From Acanthosoma haemorrhoidale (Eukaryota > Arthropoda > Insecta > Hemiptera > Acanthosomatidae): a stretch of 64,000 nucleotides of DNA. The position numbers were made by a program, and so were the translations under genes. Under the pieces are notes generated by a model. That model was not told the DNA's origin. It was given only the letters and a program-made list of their open reading frames with translations, and did no database searches. The stretch covers positions 116,387,454-116,451,453 of the forward strand of contig OV884009.1 of the NCBI GenBank assembly GCA_930367205.1. The letters run 5' to 3'. Positions within the stretch are counted from its first letter, which is position 1. Each line of letters begins with the position of its first letter. Positions 9,960 through 20,953 of this stretch are shown in pieces.

Positions 9960-10440
9960 GAGAAGAGGGTGTAAGGAGGAAATGGAGGGGGGAGAGGCGG
10001 TGGCCTTAGCGCCGATAAGGGAGCGAGAGTTTTCCAGCAGACATTCACTACAGGCGCGCACGTGACCCTTTGCAACTGAGTGGCTACTCGCCAGTTCCCA
10101 CTATCTGGGTGGTTTTAGCCCCTACAGATTACCGCAAGGGAAACAAAGGGAGGGCTAATAGAATTTCACTCTCGTTGCGAACAAAAAGTTACGGGAGAGG
10201 GTTAACCGGATTAAGGCGTGCCCTCTCTTTCGCTTCCATCGACACCACGCTGTGAAGAGTCGGCGATTTTGTAGAAGCATATATTGCTATGTTGGACAAA
10301 TAGCCCCCCACATTCCTATCAAATGCAGAACGTTGTTATCTTTGCAGCTTGTAAATAAAAAAAAACAATCTTCACGGAGAGGTTGCACCTTGCGAAAATG
10401 GCGTCCAAAGATGGCCGCTAACAAATTTGACTTGAGTTAG
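9960..10440 (+). promoter_or_regulatory. GC-richer island, possible promoter or first exon
   Basis: Within AT-rich DNA this stretch has many CpG dinucleotides and a purine-rich GAGGGGGGAGAGG start. At 10397-10420 it contains AAAATGGCG and AAGATGGCCGC close together, similar to the YY1/Pleiohomeotic core. A 61-codon open frame (10070-10255) shows no known motif. No TATA box or splice structure is clear. This is a suggestion only. Confidence 0.2.
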
Positions 10441-12126
10441 TTTTTTTGTCACTGCCATGGCATACAACTTTTGGCTTAATTTTTCCGTAATTGAACTGTT
10501 GGTCAATTGAACTTGATCGTTAGAGAATTATAAAACACAAAATAATTGCCTTAGATACTAAAAAACACCAGTAACATCAAATTTTTAAAGTCGTTCACAC
10601 GATAGTTGAAAATTCAAATGCAGTTGTAATTAAACCGCAAACAATAGAGAAGAAGTCTTAAATTTAAATATGTGGAGCCTTTATTTTTCTTTAAAAACCA
10701 ACTGTGATTTTTTTAAATATTACCGCCAAAGCAGCAGTGAAGTAAGCGCAGTATTCCGCCCCATCAATGAGTTTAGTAAAGCTTGATCTACATAGTTTAT
10801 CATATGCTAGTTTCATTCGATTAACCAGCTTATGTTAGTGCAATAATTTATGTGCCAGTAACAAATTCATAAATATTTTTAAAAAATTGTTATGTTTGGC
10901 CTTCACTATTCTGTCCTGAAGACTTATAAGACAGACCTTGTCATCCAAAAAACATATAATTATAATAATAAATCTTAGTTCAGGCTCACACTTCCACCAT
11001 ATCCCACCTTAACCTGAAGTAATACCCTAATTGTTAATTTTTTCCAATATTACGGCATTATAGGAACATTGGCAAACGAATGGTTTGTTTCTGTCTATAA
11101 TTGGTGTCTGATTTTGGCTAAACGATTTGGTAACTGGAAATTAATTATATTTAATTTAAATAAGGTAACTCATTTAGGTTTCATATGATTTATATCATGC
11201 AAGTACACCTAACAATCTATTAGAATCAGTAAACAAGCCTGACATATTCACCAAACAAAAAACTGTTAAATTGTAAAAAAATTCAAAAACAAGATATTCA
11301 GTTATATATTCAATTCCTGTATGATGTATTTCATATTGATCCCTCAATACTGAGACCATACTCAGTAAGGAGCATATACCCCCTGATCCCCCGCAATAAA
11401 TGACTTCGAAATTGCTACGTTCGGTGGACGGAGAATGAATAAAGCTTTTTTATTCATGTATTTATTTTTAATTATTTATTATGTATACTCTTATAACTAT
11501 CCGATACGCAACCGTATCCACTTACATAAAACTCTGGGCAATAAATAAATTGTCATTTCTCGGTGATATGATCATAATAACAGGCGAAGTTTATTCAAAA
11601 ATTAATTCGATGTTATTTTATCTGGACTAGCATCGTGCACTTTATCAACCAATGTTTAAATGGTTCGCACAAAAAAAAAACTTACTTAAAAAAATGGCTT
11701 ATTCATGCATAATAATCTTTGTTTATAAAAAAGAAGGACTTTTGAGTCACCATAGGCACCGTATATAATCCTACCGATTATGCTATAAAAGTGCCTTTAG
11801 TAGTAATAATACACATTTCGTCTATTTCTAACATATTAAACACAAATATCTTTTAATAACAAATACCAAATATCTATACACACAGACAAAAAAGAAATCA
11901 GTAGAATTGGTTAGTTACCTAAACAGCAATGAAAACACAACTCTATCTAAAATACGAAATGAACTCAACTACTAAGAAATGCCTCAACATAAGGAGATAT
12001 TATCCTAGAGAAAAAAAAAGCTAGTTCTCAAACACTGGCTTTCTTCGGGCAGGTGACCTCAACAATCCTTTTACAGATAGTTTGCCATTGGATGCCCAAA
12101 TAGCCCTTAAATTGCTAACACAAAAC

Positions 12127-12148
12127 TATGGTGGATTAATCCACCATA
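12127..12148. repeat. Perfect 22-bp palindrome
   Basis: TATGGTGGATT followed directly by its exact reverse complement, with no loop. It lies in otherwise ordinary AT-rich DNA. Confidence 0.85.
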
Positions 12149-12482
12149 AAAGCATCCGAGATATAGAACCATTACAGATTCCGAAGCTATCCTCTTTCCT
12201 CTCGTAGTTAGCATTCCGATTCTCCTCATTCTTTTCTCTTACCATGCGTATAGATTCTTCATCCTGTTTCAGAGATATTATGATTAATCCATATTGGTTT
12301 GGTTGCCAACATGGATTATACTTTTGTAGTCCCCTAAGACCACTAAGAAGTACCTTCAGATACCTGATTTTCAATTACCTTTCTCTAATTCTTCATAATT
12401 AATACCCTCTCTTAATTCCAACTCATCTTTACTTTAGAAGGTTCTGACTCTACCATCCCCGTTTCATCTTCTAATTCTTCTT

Positions 12483-12660
12483 GCCGTTATATACAGACTC
12501 ATCCGTTTTTCTTCCTCGGAAATAGTCAAAATATCCGCTGTTTCATGGATTACCACTTCCTTTGTCTTCTCAGTTTGTTCCTGCAGTGTCACTATTTGAT
12601 TTTCATCAGTTTTGCTTACTATTTCGCTGATTTCCTTTCTCCATTGGATAATACTATTGT
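12483..12660 (-). pseudogene. Decayed coiled-coil coding remnant, possibly gag
   Basis: The minus strand is open for about 59 codons with a Glu/Lys/Gln/Thr-rich, heptad-like composition (for example IVTLQEQTEKTKEVVI). The flanking frames are broken by stops but keep a similar charged character over about 12130-12800. It resembles the coiled-coil half of a retrotransposon Gag in style, not in any specific motif. It could also be chance. Confidence 0.22.
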
Positions 12661-12964
12661 TTATCTTTTAATGTTAACTGTTCATTTGCCTCTTGCCTTC
12701 TTGCTTCTTTCCTTATTCCTCTCATTTTTTCATCTATTTTATTAAATATTTCATCAATTCTACCATACAGTTTTCCATTTGATTATACAAAATATCTGTC
12801 CCGTTTTGGGTAGAGGCTATCAAGCATCAAGTACGACGAGTATCAAGATATTATAAGCCATGGCTATTGAATTAATCATCGATAGTAGCTATGTCATAGG
12901 ATTTTATATTTCATCAAACAGTTTAATTTGATGCAACGCCTCAGGATTTATTACATATATATAT

Positions 12965-13611
12965 TGAAACCTACCTCATTTTTTACCATTTATTTTTCTA
13001 TTTTATTAGATCAATTGACCTTAACTAATTTGGTAGGTCCGTCATGAGATCTTTAATTCAAATTGTTTTTATGTCTTCGACATAGGAAATTATCCCGATT
13101 GAATCGCCCGATCTCAAGGCTAATGTCGTAGTTATTAATAAATTTAGAAACTGGGAATTGTGAAATATATGTATACAAATAAAATGGTTATAACAAATAA
13201 TTATAATTATATAGAGTGCTGACATTAATTATACAAAAAAATATATTCAATTCCTTTTGAACAAGGATAGTTACTACTACTAATTACATAAAAAAATACA
13301 TGAAAATTGAAAATTGAGCTCAATCCCTTTCAATGGATCCATAATAAAAAAACAATATCAATATCACCCAATCGATGATATCCGTGTAATCTTCTTCTTC
13401 TTCTTCTTCTTCTTCTTCTTCTTCTCCTCTGCTTGTGTTGATGACCGTCAACGGAACGGGAGCTTGCTCTTCTTCGCTCTCTGGCTGTTAGGCTAAGACT
13501 GACTAAGACTCGCCCTTCATCTCATCCCCACTCCTAAGAGCACAAAGGGATGATGCTTACCAGCTGGAAGGGTTGCAGGCCATGATATTCTCAAATATCA
13601 TGAATGTTACA
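12965..13611 (-). repeat. Solo LTR, family A (647 bp)
   Basis: It is a close match to the LTR at 1883-2512 in the same orientation, with the same termini (TGTAAC...TTTCA on minus) and a (CTT)n tract at about 13391-13424. No primer site, gag or polypurine tract adjoins it, so it is a solo LTR. Both flanks are TA repeats, so the exact target duplication cannot be read. Confidence 0.8.
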
Positions 13612-13632
13612 ATATATATATATATATATATA
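13612..13632. repeat. (TA)n tract, left part
   Basis: This is a short AT dinucleotide run between the solo LTR and the Gypsy-like element. It is the left half of a tract continued at 18020-18120. Confidence 0.85.
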
Positions 13633-13819
13633 AGTTACGTCTAGCGGTACGGCAATGTTAAGCCTAATACCTTGTAGCCTAGGGTAAACAAACCCGTAAC
13701 GTGTGTATAGAGGATCAGGAGGAAAATAAAGCCAGTTATAAAACAAACCTTCTTATTATATCATCTACCTCCTTCTTCATTCCTTTTTCTCGATCGTCTA
13801 CAGCTGGGAGACGATTACT
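13633..13819 (+). repeat. 5' LTR of the Gypsy-like element
   Basis: It is 187 bp, 186 of 187 identical to 17833-18019. It contains a TATAAAA at about 13737 and an AATAAA about 10 bp upstream of it. The final T is shared with the primer site. Confidence 0.92.
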
Positions 13820-13836
13820 GGTGCCGAAACCCGGGA
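13819..13836 (+). promoter_or_regulatory. Primer binding site, tRNA-Phe type
   Basis: TGGTGCCGAAACCCGGGA is complementary to the 3' end of animal tRNA-Phe as I know it. It overlaps the last base of the LTR. Confidence 0.8.
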
Positions 13837-13975
13837 ACTACGAGTATTCTGGTAAACAACTGTGAGTAAAATTTTAATTTTTTTTTCCTGTTGTTTTATT
13901 GGGAAAAAGTGACCTAGTTACATGGTAGAATTACGGCCTGCGGCTTTCGAAGTGCCCGAATAACCAAGGGAAACG

Positions 13976-14532
13976 ATGGCCGAAGCTCATGCAAACTCCC
14001 TGGCTTGGATGAAGGTGCGAGCGGCGACGTCACAGGACCTGAGGAGAACAATATCGGACCTAGAGAAATTCTCAAGAGAGTTAGGCGAATTGAACCATTT
14101 CATCAAAGGTGGGGATAGGATTATGGAAAGAGTAGAGGCGAAGGCAAGTGAGGGTTTACTCGACTCTGGTGACGCAAAATCAATCAAAGCGGGCCTAGTG
14201 TGTAGAATAAAACGGAGCGTACTAAACCTAATACAGGCCGACGAAGACACCCCATGGACCGTGGTAAAAGAACGACTAAAGAAGGCATACGGGGAGGCAG
14301 ATGGACACCAGAAGAGGACATCTTCCAGATGTTCAGGGAGACCAGACGGCCCAATCAAACAAAAGGGCAGTACGCCGGAGAACTCTTGGCAAAGTTTAAC
14401 AAAATAACGGAAAAAATGAGAGAAACGGTGAACCTAGCGGAAGTGGAAGGCCGGATGGCATTCCTATTGACCATTCTGAAGGTACAGTTGGCCAGGGATA
14501 CCGGCAAGAAAGATAGTCTACCGGTATACTAA
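13976..14532 (+). pseudogene. gag: gag of the Gypsy-like element, frameshifted and truncated
   Basis: The ATG at 13976 opens a 143-codon frame ending at 14407. The Gag-like text (helical N-terminus, then WTVVKERLKKAYGE) leaves this frame near 14290-14303 and continues in another frame (WTPEEDIFQMFRE and onward) to a stop at 14532, so one small indel splits capsid. No CCHC knuckle or basic nucleocapsid follows: the sequence passes straight to the C-terminal half of protease. The leader between the primer site and the ATG is about 140 nt. Confidence 0.8.
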
Positions 14533-14537
14533 GATAG

Positions 14538-17324
14538 TACGATGGTATAATAGGGTGCGATCTCTTGGGAAGGGTAGGAGCAAGAGTGAAGTGCCGTAAC
14601 GGAATATGGGATATTAGACTGGGAAGAATGTTATGCCGGTGTACAGGAACCGTGGGGGACGGGAAGGAGCGAATCGGAGCGATCGATCGGGAGGACAACT
14701 GGGAACGCGCTATTCGGCGAGAGTATGCCGATATATTTTTCAACGAAGGGGACAAACTGGGAGTGACGGGGGAAACGTTCCATGAGATCCCACTGAAGCA
14801 GGAGAGAGTGATATATATCAAAGAGAGACGATACCCGCAGGCGCTGCGACAGCATATAAGGGACGAAATCGAGGAATTGAAACGACAGGGCATCATTGTA
14901 GATAGTACGTCTCCATACAACAGTCCCCTGTGGGCAGTGAAAAAGAAAGGGTCGTCCGGTGACGAAAAATACCGCGTAGTAATAGACTACAGGCAATTGA
15001 ACGACAATACTATAGACGAAAAATACCCCATTCCTCGCTTTGAAGACATCCTGGACCGCCTAAGTAGAGCAAAGGTATTCAGTACACTGGACCTGAAGGC
15101 GGGTTACCATCAAATTCGGATGCGTCGTGGAGACCAACCCAAAACGGCATTCACGTTCGAGCGGGGACATTACGAATTCACCAGAACGCCGTTTGGGCTG
15201 AAAAACGCGCCAATAACGTTCCAGAGGCTGATGGACGAATTTTTAAGAGGGATTGGGGAGTCATTTTGCCAGATAAATATGGACGACCTCCTGGTTTTCA
15301 GTCGAGATGAGGTAGAACACCAGGACCATCTGAGACAGGTTTTTGACAGAATTAAGCAATTCGGGCTGAAATTGTCTGCGGAGAAGTCGCTTTTGGGACA
15401 AGAGCAGGTGAAATTTTTAGGCCACATAATTTCCAGAGAGGGAGTGCAACCCGATCGTGGGAAGGTGGAGGCCATCCAGCGGATGACTATCCCGAAAGAC
15501 GTAAAAGGAATCCGGCGCTTACTCGGATCCCTGAACTACTACCGCAGATTCGTTCCAGAAATGGCGGAGTACCTGGTCCCTATTAACAATCTCCTTAAAA
15601 AAGGACAAAAAGTCGTCATTACCCCGGTAATGGAGAACAATATAAGACGTTGCATGGAGCGGCTACAGGTAGAGCCTATACTAGCGTTTCCAGATTTTGC
15701 ACTCCCCTTCATGATTACCACAGATGCGAGTGAATACGCGTTGGGGGCGGTACTCTCGCAGGATCGCGACGGGGGGGAGCGACCAATAGCATACGCTAGC
15801 AGACGCCTTACTGAATCCGAGAGTAGATATAGCGCGCTAGAACGCGAATTACTGGGTATCGTATGGGCGATAGAACACTTCCGGCCCTACGTATTTGGGA
15901 GGAAGTTTCGGGTTAAAACAGATCATCGACCCCTCCAATGGGTGGGAAAACTGAAAGAGTCATCAGCGCGGATTACCAGATGGAAGGAGTTCCTCAGTCA
16001 ATACAACATCGACATTATTTACAAACCGGGGAAGGAGAACGTCATGGCCGATTGGTTATCCCGCGCGTTGGTCGTGAATGCGATCGAAGAGGAGATTCCG
16101 GGACCATCACGTGACACCCACCAATTCGTCCAGGAATGGTCACCCGGCGAGGAAGGGGAGCGGGAGGGGGCTCCAGCCAATGATGTTCCAAGTGACGGGA
16201 GTTCAGTGGGGGATAGGCCCTCGGACATTGAGGACCTCGACGCCATAATAAATGACAAGAGGCGCCAGATCATTTGGTTCACCAAAACTTCTGGGCTCTT
16301 CAAGATGGAATCTGAGAAGTACGGCCACTGCAACATCGTCAAAATCTGGTCGACACCGGGGATAAACGACGATACGATTTGCCGCGCTCTGAAGGACGCA
16401 TCTACTCCAGGGAAAACGCACCACATGTACGTGGGAAATGCGACCATCTGGGGACGCATCAAACGCCTATGGAGGACGGAGAGGATCGGAGTCGATCGTA
16501 CGTTCGTCCGATGTACCCTGAAGGTGGAGACAGTAAAAGAAGAAACGCGGCAGAGAGAAGTGACCCTTGCATTCCACCAAGGGAAGACAAACCACCGGGG
16601 AATCGACGCTACCCTGCAAGCATTGAAGAGGAGATATTTCTGGTTGGGTATGAAAGACACGATTGCGAGAGTTATTGGTACCTGCGACACATGCCTCACC
16701 ACGAAATATGATCGCCACCCCCCCAGAGCAATACAGGAGGAGACGCCAACGGCAGACCAACCGTTGGAGGATTTGCAGGTGGACACGTTCACATGGAGGG
16801 GATACAAATGGGTCACCATTTTCGATAGGTTCAGCAAAACAGCGATGGCCCATCTGATAGCAGAACGATCAGCGGAAGCAGTCCTAAGGGCACTACGCAC
16901 ATGGTGCCAATTTTATGGCGTACCAGACACGATAGCTTCCGACGCTGGTAGGGAGTTTGATAACGCCGAAATAAGGGCTGAGGCGGCGGCCTTAGAGATC
17001 CGTTGGCATCTCAACACCCCAGGACACCCGAAGAGTCGAGGAGACGTAGAGCGGCTGCACAGCACGCTTAGCGACCACCTACGAATTTACCATGGAGAGA
17101 AGGGCTTAGAACCAAACGTGGCGATGGAAAAGGCAGTCATCGCGTATAACCACTCAATCCATTCTGCCACCGGTTTTTCTCCGGTCGAGACGCTGTTTGG
17201 ACTTCGAAGATGCCGGCGCGATAGCAGGAGTACGGCGATCGATGAAGAACTGGCCGCACGGGTAGTAAGTAATCAGATAGCGCTGAAGAAACAGTGGGGA
17301 AGGCTCCAGGATAAGAAACGGTGA
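14538..17324 (+). pseudogene. pol: pol: partial protease, reverse transcriptase, RNase H, integrase
   Basis: The frame is open from 14538 to a TGA at 17324 without an ATG near its start, as expected of a gag-pol fusion. It opens with DGIIGCDLL, the C-terminal hallmark of a retroviral protease; the DTG/DSG half is absent. Counting from 14565, RT spans about residues 85-270 (LDLKAGYHQIRM, then FGLKNAPITFQRL). The catalytic box reads NMDD at 238-241 (15276-15287) where Y/F-x-DD is expected. RNase H follows (TTDAS near 384, ALERELLGIVW, DHRPLQW). Integrase has an HHCC zinc domain (about 669-720) and D, D, E near 740, 793 and 829 (VDTF, SDAGREF, GDVERLHSTL). The early TGA cuts off the C-terminal domain. 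Confidence 0.92.
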
Positions 17325-17582
17325 CGGGTGGCGCGCGACAACTTCAAAGTCCGCGATATTCTGGGCAATCTTAAACTCGGCGCGCTCGTGTACCGGAGAA
17401 AAGGGTCGAACAGGGGTAAGGAACTAGTGCGGTACGAGGGTCCTTTCCGAGTGATCGCTCTCCGCGAACACAACGTGGTCACGGTCGAAAGCATTACACC
17501 CCCGATTAAATGGCGGACGGTACATGTGGAACAGCTCAAGTTTCCCGCGGTGGAGCCTGGGAGCCCCGTCGTCGAAACATAA
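17322..17582 (+). pseudogene. pol: C-terminal integrase segment beyond an in-frame TGA
   Basis: After the TGA at 17322-17324 the same frame stays open for 86 codons to 17582. It contains the typical retroelement integrase C-terminal fold text (GALVYRRK, then YEGPFRVIAL, then PPIKWRTVHVEQLK). The neighbouring codons suggest a CGA to TGA change, a common CpG decay. Without readthrough, Pol lacks this DNA-binding end. Confidence 0.8.
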
Positions 17583-17822
17583 CTCCGGTGTGTGTCACAG
17601 GTGACCAGTCCCGAGAGGCCTATATATATATATATTTTTTATTGGTTTATTATGTTTTTTTTGTGTTATATGGGTCTGTGCTGTGATTTTAGATGGACCT
17701 GGAAGACATTTTTCTTTTCAATTTTTTTTTTATTAACAGAGTATACTTTTTGTTTTGTGTTGCTATAATAGATACATAGCTGATGTCGCATGTTAGGAGT
17801 TTACGGGGAATGTCCGTAAACT

Positions 17823-17832
17823 GGTAGGGGGG
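17823..17832 (+). promoter_or_regulatory. Polypurine tract of the Gypsy-like element
   Basis: GGTAGGGGGG directly precedes the 3' LTR start AGTTACG, the expected place of the plus-strand primer. Confidence 0.8.
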
Positions 17833-18017
17833 AGTTACGTCTAGCGGTACGGCAGTGTTAAGCCTAATACCTTGTAGCCTAGGGTAAACAAACCCGTAAC
17901 GTGTGTATAGAGGATCAGGAGGAAAATAAAGCCAGTTATAAAACAAACCTTCTTATTATATCATCTACCTCCTTCTTCATTCCTTTTTCTCGATCGTCTA
18001 CAGCTGGGAGACGATTA

Positions 18018-18019
<2 letters not shown>
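17833..18019 (+). repeat. 3' LTR of the Gypsy-like element
   Basis: It is 187 bp and one base different from the 5' LTR. It is followed directly by the (TA)n tract, so the short target duplication (TATA-like) is hidden in the repeat. Confidence 0.92.
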
Positions 18020-18084
<65 letters not shown>

Positions 18085-18120
18085 ATATATTACATATATT
18101 ATATATATATATATATATAT
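18020..18120. repeat. (TA)n tract, right part
   Basis: About 100 bp of nearly pure TA dinucleotides with a few interruptions (TCTATATATTACATATATTA). It separates the Gypsy-like element from the inverted solo LTR. Confidence 0.9.
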
Positions 18121-18713
18121 TTTAACATTCATGATATTTGAGAAACCCTCACATCTGGTAAGCATCTTCCCTTACGCTCCTAGGAGTGGGGATGAGAAAA
18201 CGAGCAGTCTTAGCACAACCGTCGAGGAGAGCGGACTTAGCAAGCTCCCGAATTGGCGGTCACCAACAGGAAGAGAGGAGAAGAACCAACAGCAGAAAGT
18301 AACGTTGATTGGATAAAAGGAAGATCATCGATTGGGTGATATTAATATTAATTTTATTATGGATCCATTAAAAGAAATTGAGCTCAAATTTCATGTTTTT
18401 TGTAATTAGTAGTAACTATCGTAATTTAAAAGGAATTGAATATTTTTTTTATACTTTTTGTCAGCACTCTACGTAATTATAATTATTTGTTATAACCATT
18501 TTATTTGAATATATTTCACAATTCCTAGTTTCTCAATTTATTAATAACTACAACATTAGCCTTGAGATCGGGCGATTCAATCGGGATAAATTCCTATGTC
18601 AAAGACATAAAACAATTTGAATTAAAGATCTCATGACGGACCTGCCAAATTAGTTAAGGTAAATTGATCAAATTAAGTAGAAAGAGAAATGGTAAAAAAA
18701 GAGGTAGGTTACA
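18121..18713 (+). repeat. Solo LTR, family A, inverted (593 bp)
   Basis: This is the same family as 1883-2512 and 12965-13611 but on the plus strand (start TTTAACATTCATG, end GGTTACA). It is more diverged and shorter than the other two, and has lost the second arm of the terminal inverted repeat and most of the (GAA)n tract. Its 3' flank is again (AT)n. Confidence 0.78.
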
Positions 18714-19945
18714 ATATATATATATTGAATAAAATGAAATAAAAAAAAAAAAATTTATACTGGGACATTGTCCCCTTAGAATAAGAACAAGGAACGCAAT
18801 AGGAATGTTTAGCTGACGAAAAAATGAAAAATTACATAGCATTACACAGATTTGAGCTTACGAATAATACTATGTACAAAATACGATGTACTGTGGCTAT
18901 GCACATGTAAGATTACTAGAAAGAACTAACAGAAACAAATTGAAACAAAAAAGAATAGAGATGAAAAACAAAAGAAATGACAAGGGGAGAAAGAGCATGG
19001 AAGGATGCTAGGATGAATGAAAAATAAATAAACAGAATAATATCGATGTATTATGGATTCATCAATGATGGTTTGAGATTGGAGGGGGATAAGAAACTGG
19101 TAGTGTTGATTTAACGATTGGGAGAGTTGATAAACAACAAATATCAATGAGAGTAGAGAACGATCAAAGGAAGCAGATTTGAGAGGAGGGAAATAGAATG
19201 GCGGGATCTAGTATTGCGGGAGAAGTTGTCAAGGTAAGGGGGTTCATAAATTGATTTCTACAATCCAACTAGAACGTAACTTTGTATTGTTTTTTTTTAG
19301 CTCGATTGGAGATACTTCATGCAAAGAGGGATAAGACGGACTCAACAGTTGTCGATTCAACAAATGAAACAGGATGGATCAAGCGTAATATTTGGTTAAT
19401 TTGTTTTATAAAAGCTGGGAAATGCCAATCCCTTAATCGTTTCGATTGTTCGTTCCTCTAGAATTATATCAGGACAATTCACCCTGTGAAGATGTGGATA
19501 GATGTGGAGACACCGACAAGAAAAAATAAAATATATTATAAAATAAGAAGTAATGCAACTAATCTATATTCATTAAGAGCTCAATCTCACATTTTAATTA
19601 GAGCATAGCAATGAAATATCTGTCCTGGCGCTAATCAGTACCGGGGAGAAGTTGCACCCATAAAAATTAAATATGCAATAAAGATTTTAGCGACAATGAT
19701 TAAAAGCAACAGCCAAAGTATAAGAGACGTATGAATAAATATTACAACCGGACAATACACGCATCTGACAGCGCCGGTGCGCCTGAGCATGTGGTAGCTA
19801 AAGACTAATGGCATAAGTGCATATGTGCTTAGTGAGCTGCCGATAACGGACTTAGATAAGGGGCTTAGTGTACCACAACTGATGTTTTCAGAACTGACGA
19901 ATCTTTTTTCTTTATAATAATTATTAATTTTTTTTATTTAACTCA
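18714..19945. other. AT-rich DNA, nothing recognised
   Basis: It contains poly-A and poly-T runs and no open frame above 75 codons. I see no repeat or gene structure. Confidence 0.5.
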
Positions 19946-20430
19946 CTAAACCACTTGATAAACGAAATAGTAACGATAGTATATGATATGATAGTATTTA
20001 TGAACAGGGAGCCAACGGTGACGGGCGGAAGGGAGCAGCCATTCTAAGTCGGAGTAGTGGCGCGAAATGCGACGGTCTCTGGAGATTCCGAGTATAAATC
20101 TTAGAAAACAATTCATCAGACGTATTAAGCGAGCCTCGTGAACCCCAGAGGTACCACCATACACCACCCAGTCGTAGTCAAATGGATGTATACAAGAGAG
20201 GAAACTAGGGGTATGTAATTGAAGGAGATGTTTTGATCGATTGGCCAATTTAAGGGTAACATGTGGTCTTTCCGGAATAGAGTTTGTTTTGATTGAGTTT
20301 GGAGAGAGGCCGAAGCCACAATACTGCCTAGGCCTTCATGAATTAATAGAGTGGTGGATTGGAGCTGTCTAGGACGGAAGGATAGGTAAATTTGGGTGTC
20401 GTAGGCATATATGTTTGTCAAGAGTTATCA
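19946..20430 (-). pseudogene. CR1/L2-like LINE, C-terminal half of reverse transcriptase (remnant)
   Basis: Two overlapping minus frames together read as the end of a LINE RT. At about 20421 lies YDTQIYLSF, a degraded form of the YADDTQxYLS catalytic box typical of CR1/L2-type enzymes. Further on (20248-19946) come the thumb and C-terminal signatures DYDWVVYGGTSG, LMNCFLRFILGISR and YSDLEWLLPSARHRW. Stops and frameshifts make it a pseudogene. The matching upstream part of such an RT lies at 29230-30370 on the same strand. Confidence 0.75.
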
Positions 20431-20656
20431 GATGTGAGGATCCCCAAGGTGGGGAGATGACGCCCGCCGCGGGCAAGGGCTGCTACAACCTTTCCAGCGA
20501 GCGCCTAGAAAGAGATAATAGTGGGTGGAGATCCTGTGGTCTTTCACCCTTGCTTGCGGCCTAGTCGGCGGGCAGCTTAATTCGTTTTGATCTGACTCTT
20601 AGAAGGTATGCCCCGACGAAGCACTATGTTTAGGAGAATAGGAACAGGGTATGTTT
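20431..20656. other. Short stretch with LTR-like text, unassigned
   Basis: It is GC-richer than its surroundings. At about 20610-20640 it reads CCCCGACGAAGCACTATG, which resembles the CCCGACAAGACACTGTG of the family B LTR, so it may hold an older, diverged copy of that LTR. Confidence 0.35.
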
Positions 20657-20661
20657 ATAGG
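20657..20661. repeat. Target site duplication ATAGG (left)
   Basis: ATAGG precedes the LTR start at 20662 and is repeated at 28457-28461 after its end. Confidence 0.8.
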
Positions 20662-20953
20662 TGTCGGGATATTGGTTAAACAATTGTCGGAGGTGAACAA
20701 TTGTCGGAAAAGGTGAACAATTGTCGGAGGTCAACAATTGTCGGATTGCTGTAGTTAATAACATGGACTGTGTTCCATGTAGGCGTTAATATCTGACTCC
20801 ATTTATTGATAGGGATGTGTCCCGACAAGACACTGTGTTCAGGATGAGGTTCATAAAGAATAAGACCAGTTTTCAGAGTTCGGGCGAGAGATCGGCAGCG
20901 TAATAAGTACAAGTCGTCAGAGGTCTGCTATAGGCTGTGTGACAAGTGCCGTC

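Larger units (their letters stand above)
6618..12964. other. Long AT-rich stretch with few recognisable features
   Basis: Most of these 6.3 kb are low-GC sequence with scattered poly-A and poly-T runs and no long open frame. The exceptions have their own entries: a duplicated 62-bp segment, a possible exon at 8525-8872, a GC-richer island at 9960-10440, a perfect palindrome at 12127-12148 and a decayed coiled-coil frame at 12483-12660. Confidence 0.5.
13633..18019 (+). mobile_element. Gypsy-like LTR retrotransposon, 4,387 bp, internally deleted
   Basis: Two 187-bp LTRs that differ at one base (A/G in CGGCAxTGTT) flank a primer site, gag, pol and a polypurine tract. LTRs begin AGTTACG and end GATTACT, an AG...ACT pattern like that of insect errantivirus-type elements, and the insertion is in TA repeats, a target those elements favour. 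There is no env. A segment covering the nucleocapsid and the N-terminal half of the protease is missing, gag is frameshifted and pol has an early stop. LTR similarity says the insertion is recent despite this. Confidence 0.92.

Noticed and set aside
13987..14358. 123-codon minus frame opposite gag, and similar long minus frames opposite pol at 14396-14996 and 16019-16900
   Set aside because: They lie exactly opposite gag and pol, and their composition is that expected of a shadow frame.
17901..18125. Frame with a YIYIYI tail
   Set aside because: It is a translation of the 3' LTR and the (TA)n tract.
18121..18713. B and C arms as one fold-back transposon
   Set aside because: The homology with the LTR of the left-edge element, including its primer site, shows that they are LTRs; two separate insertions into a TA tract explain the inverted arrangement.
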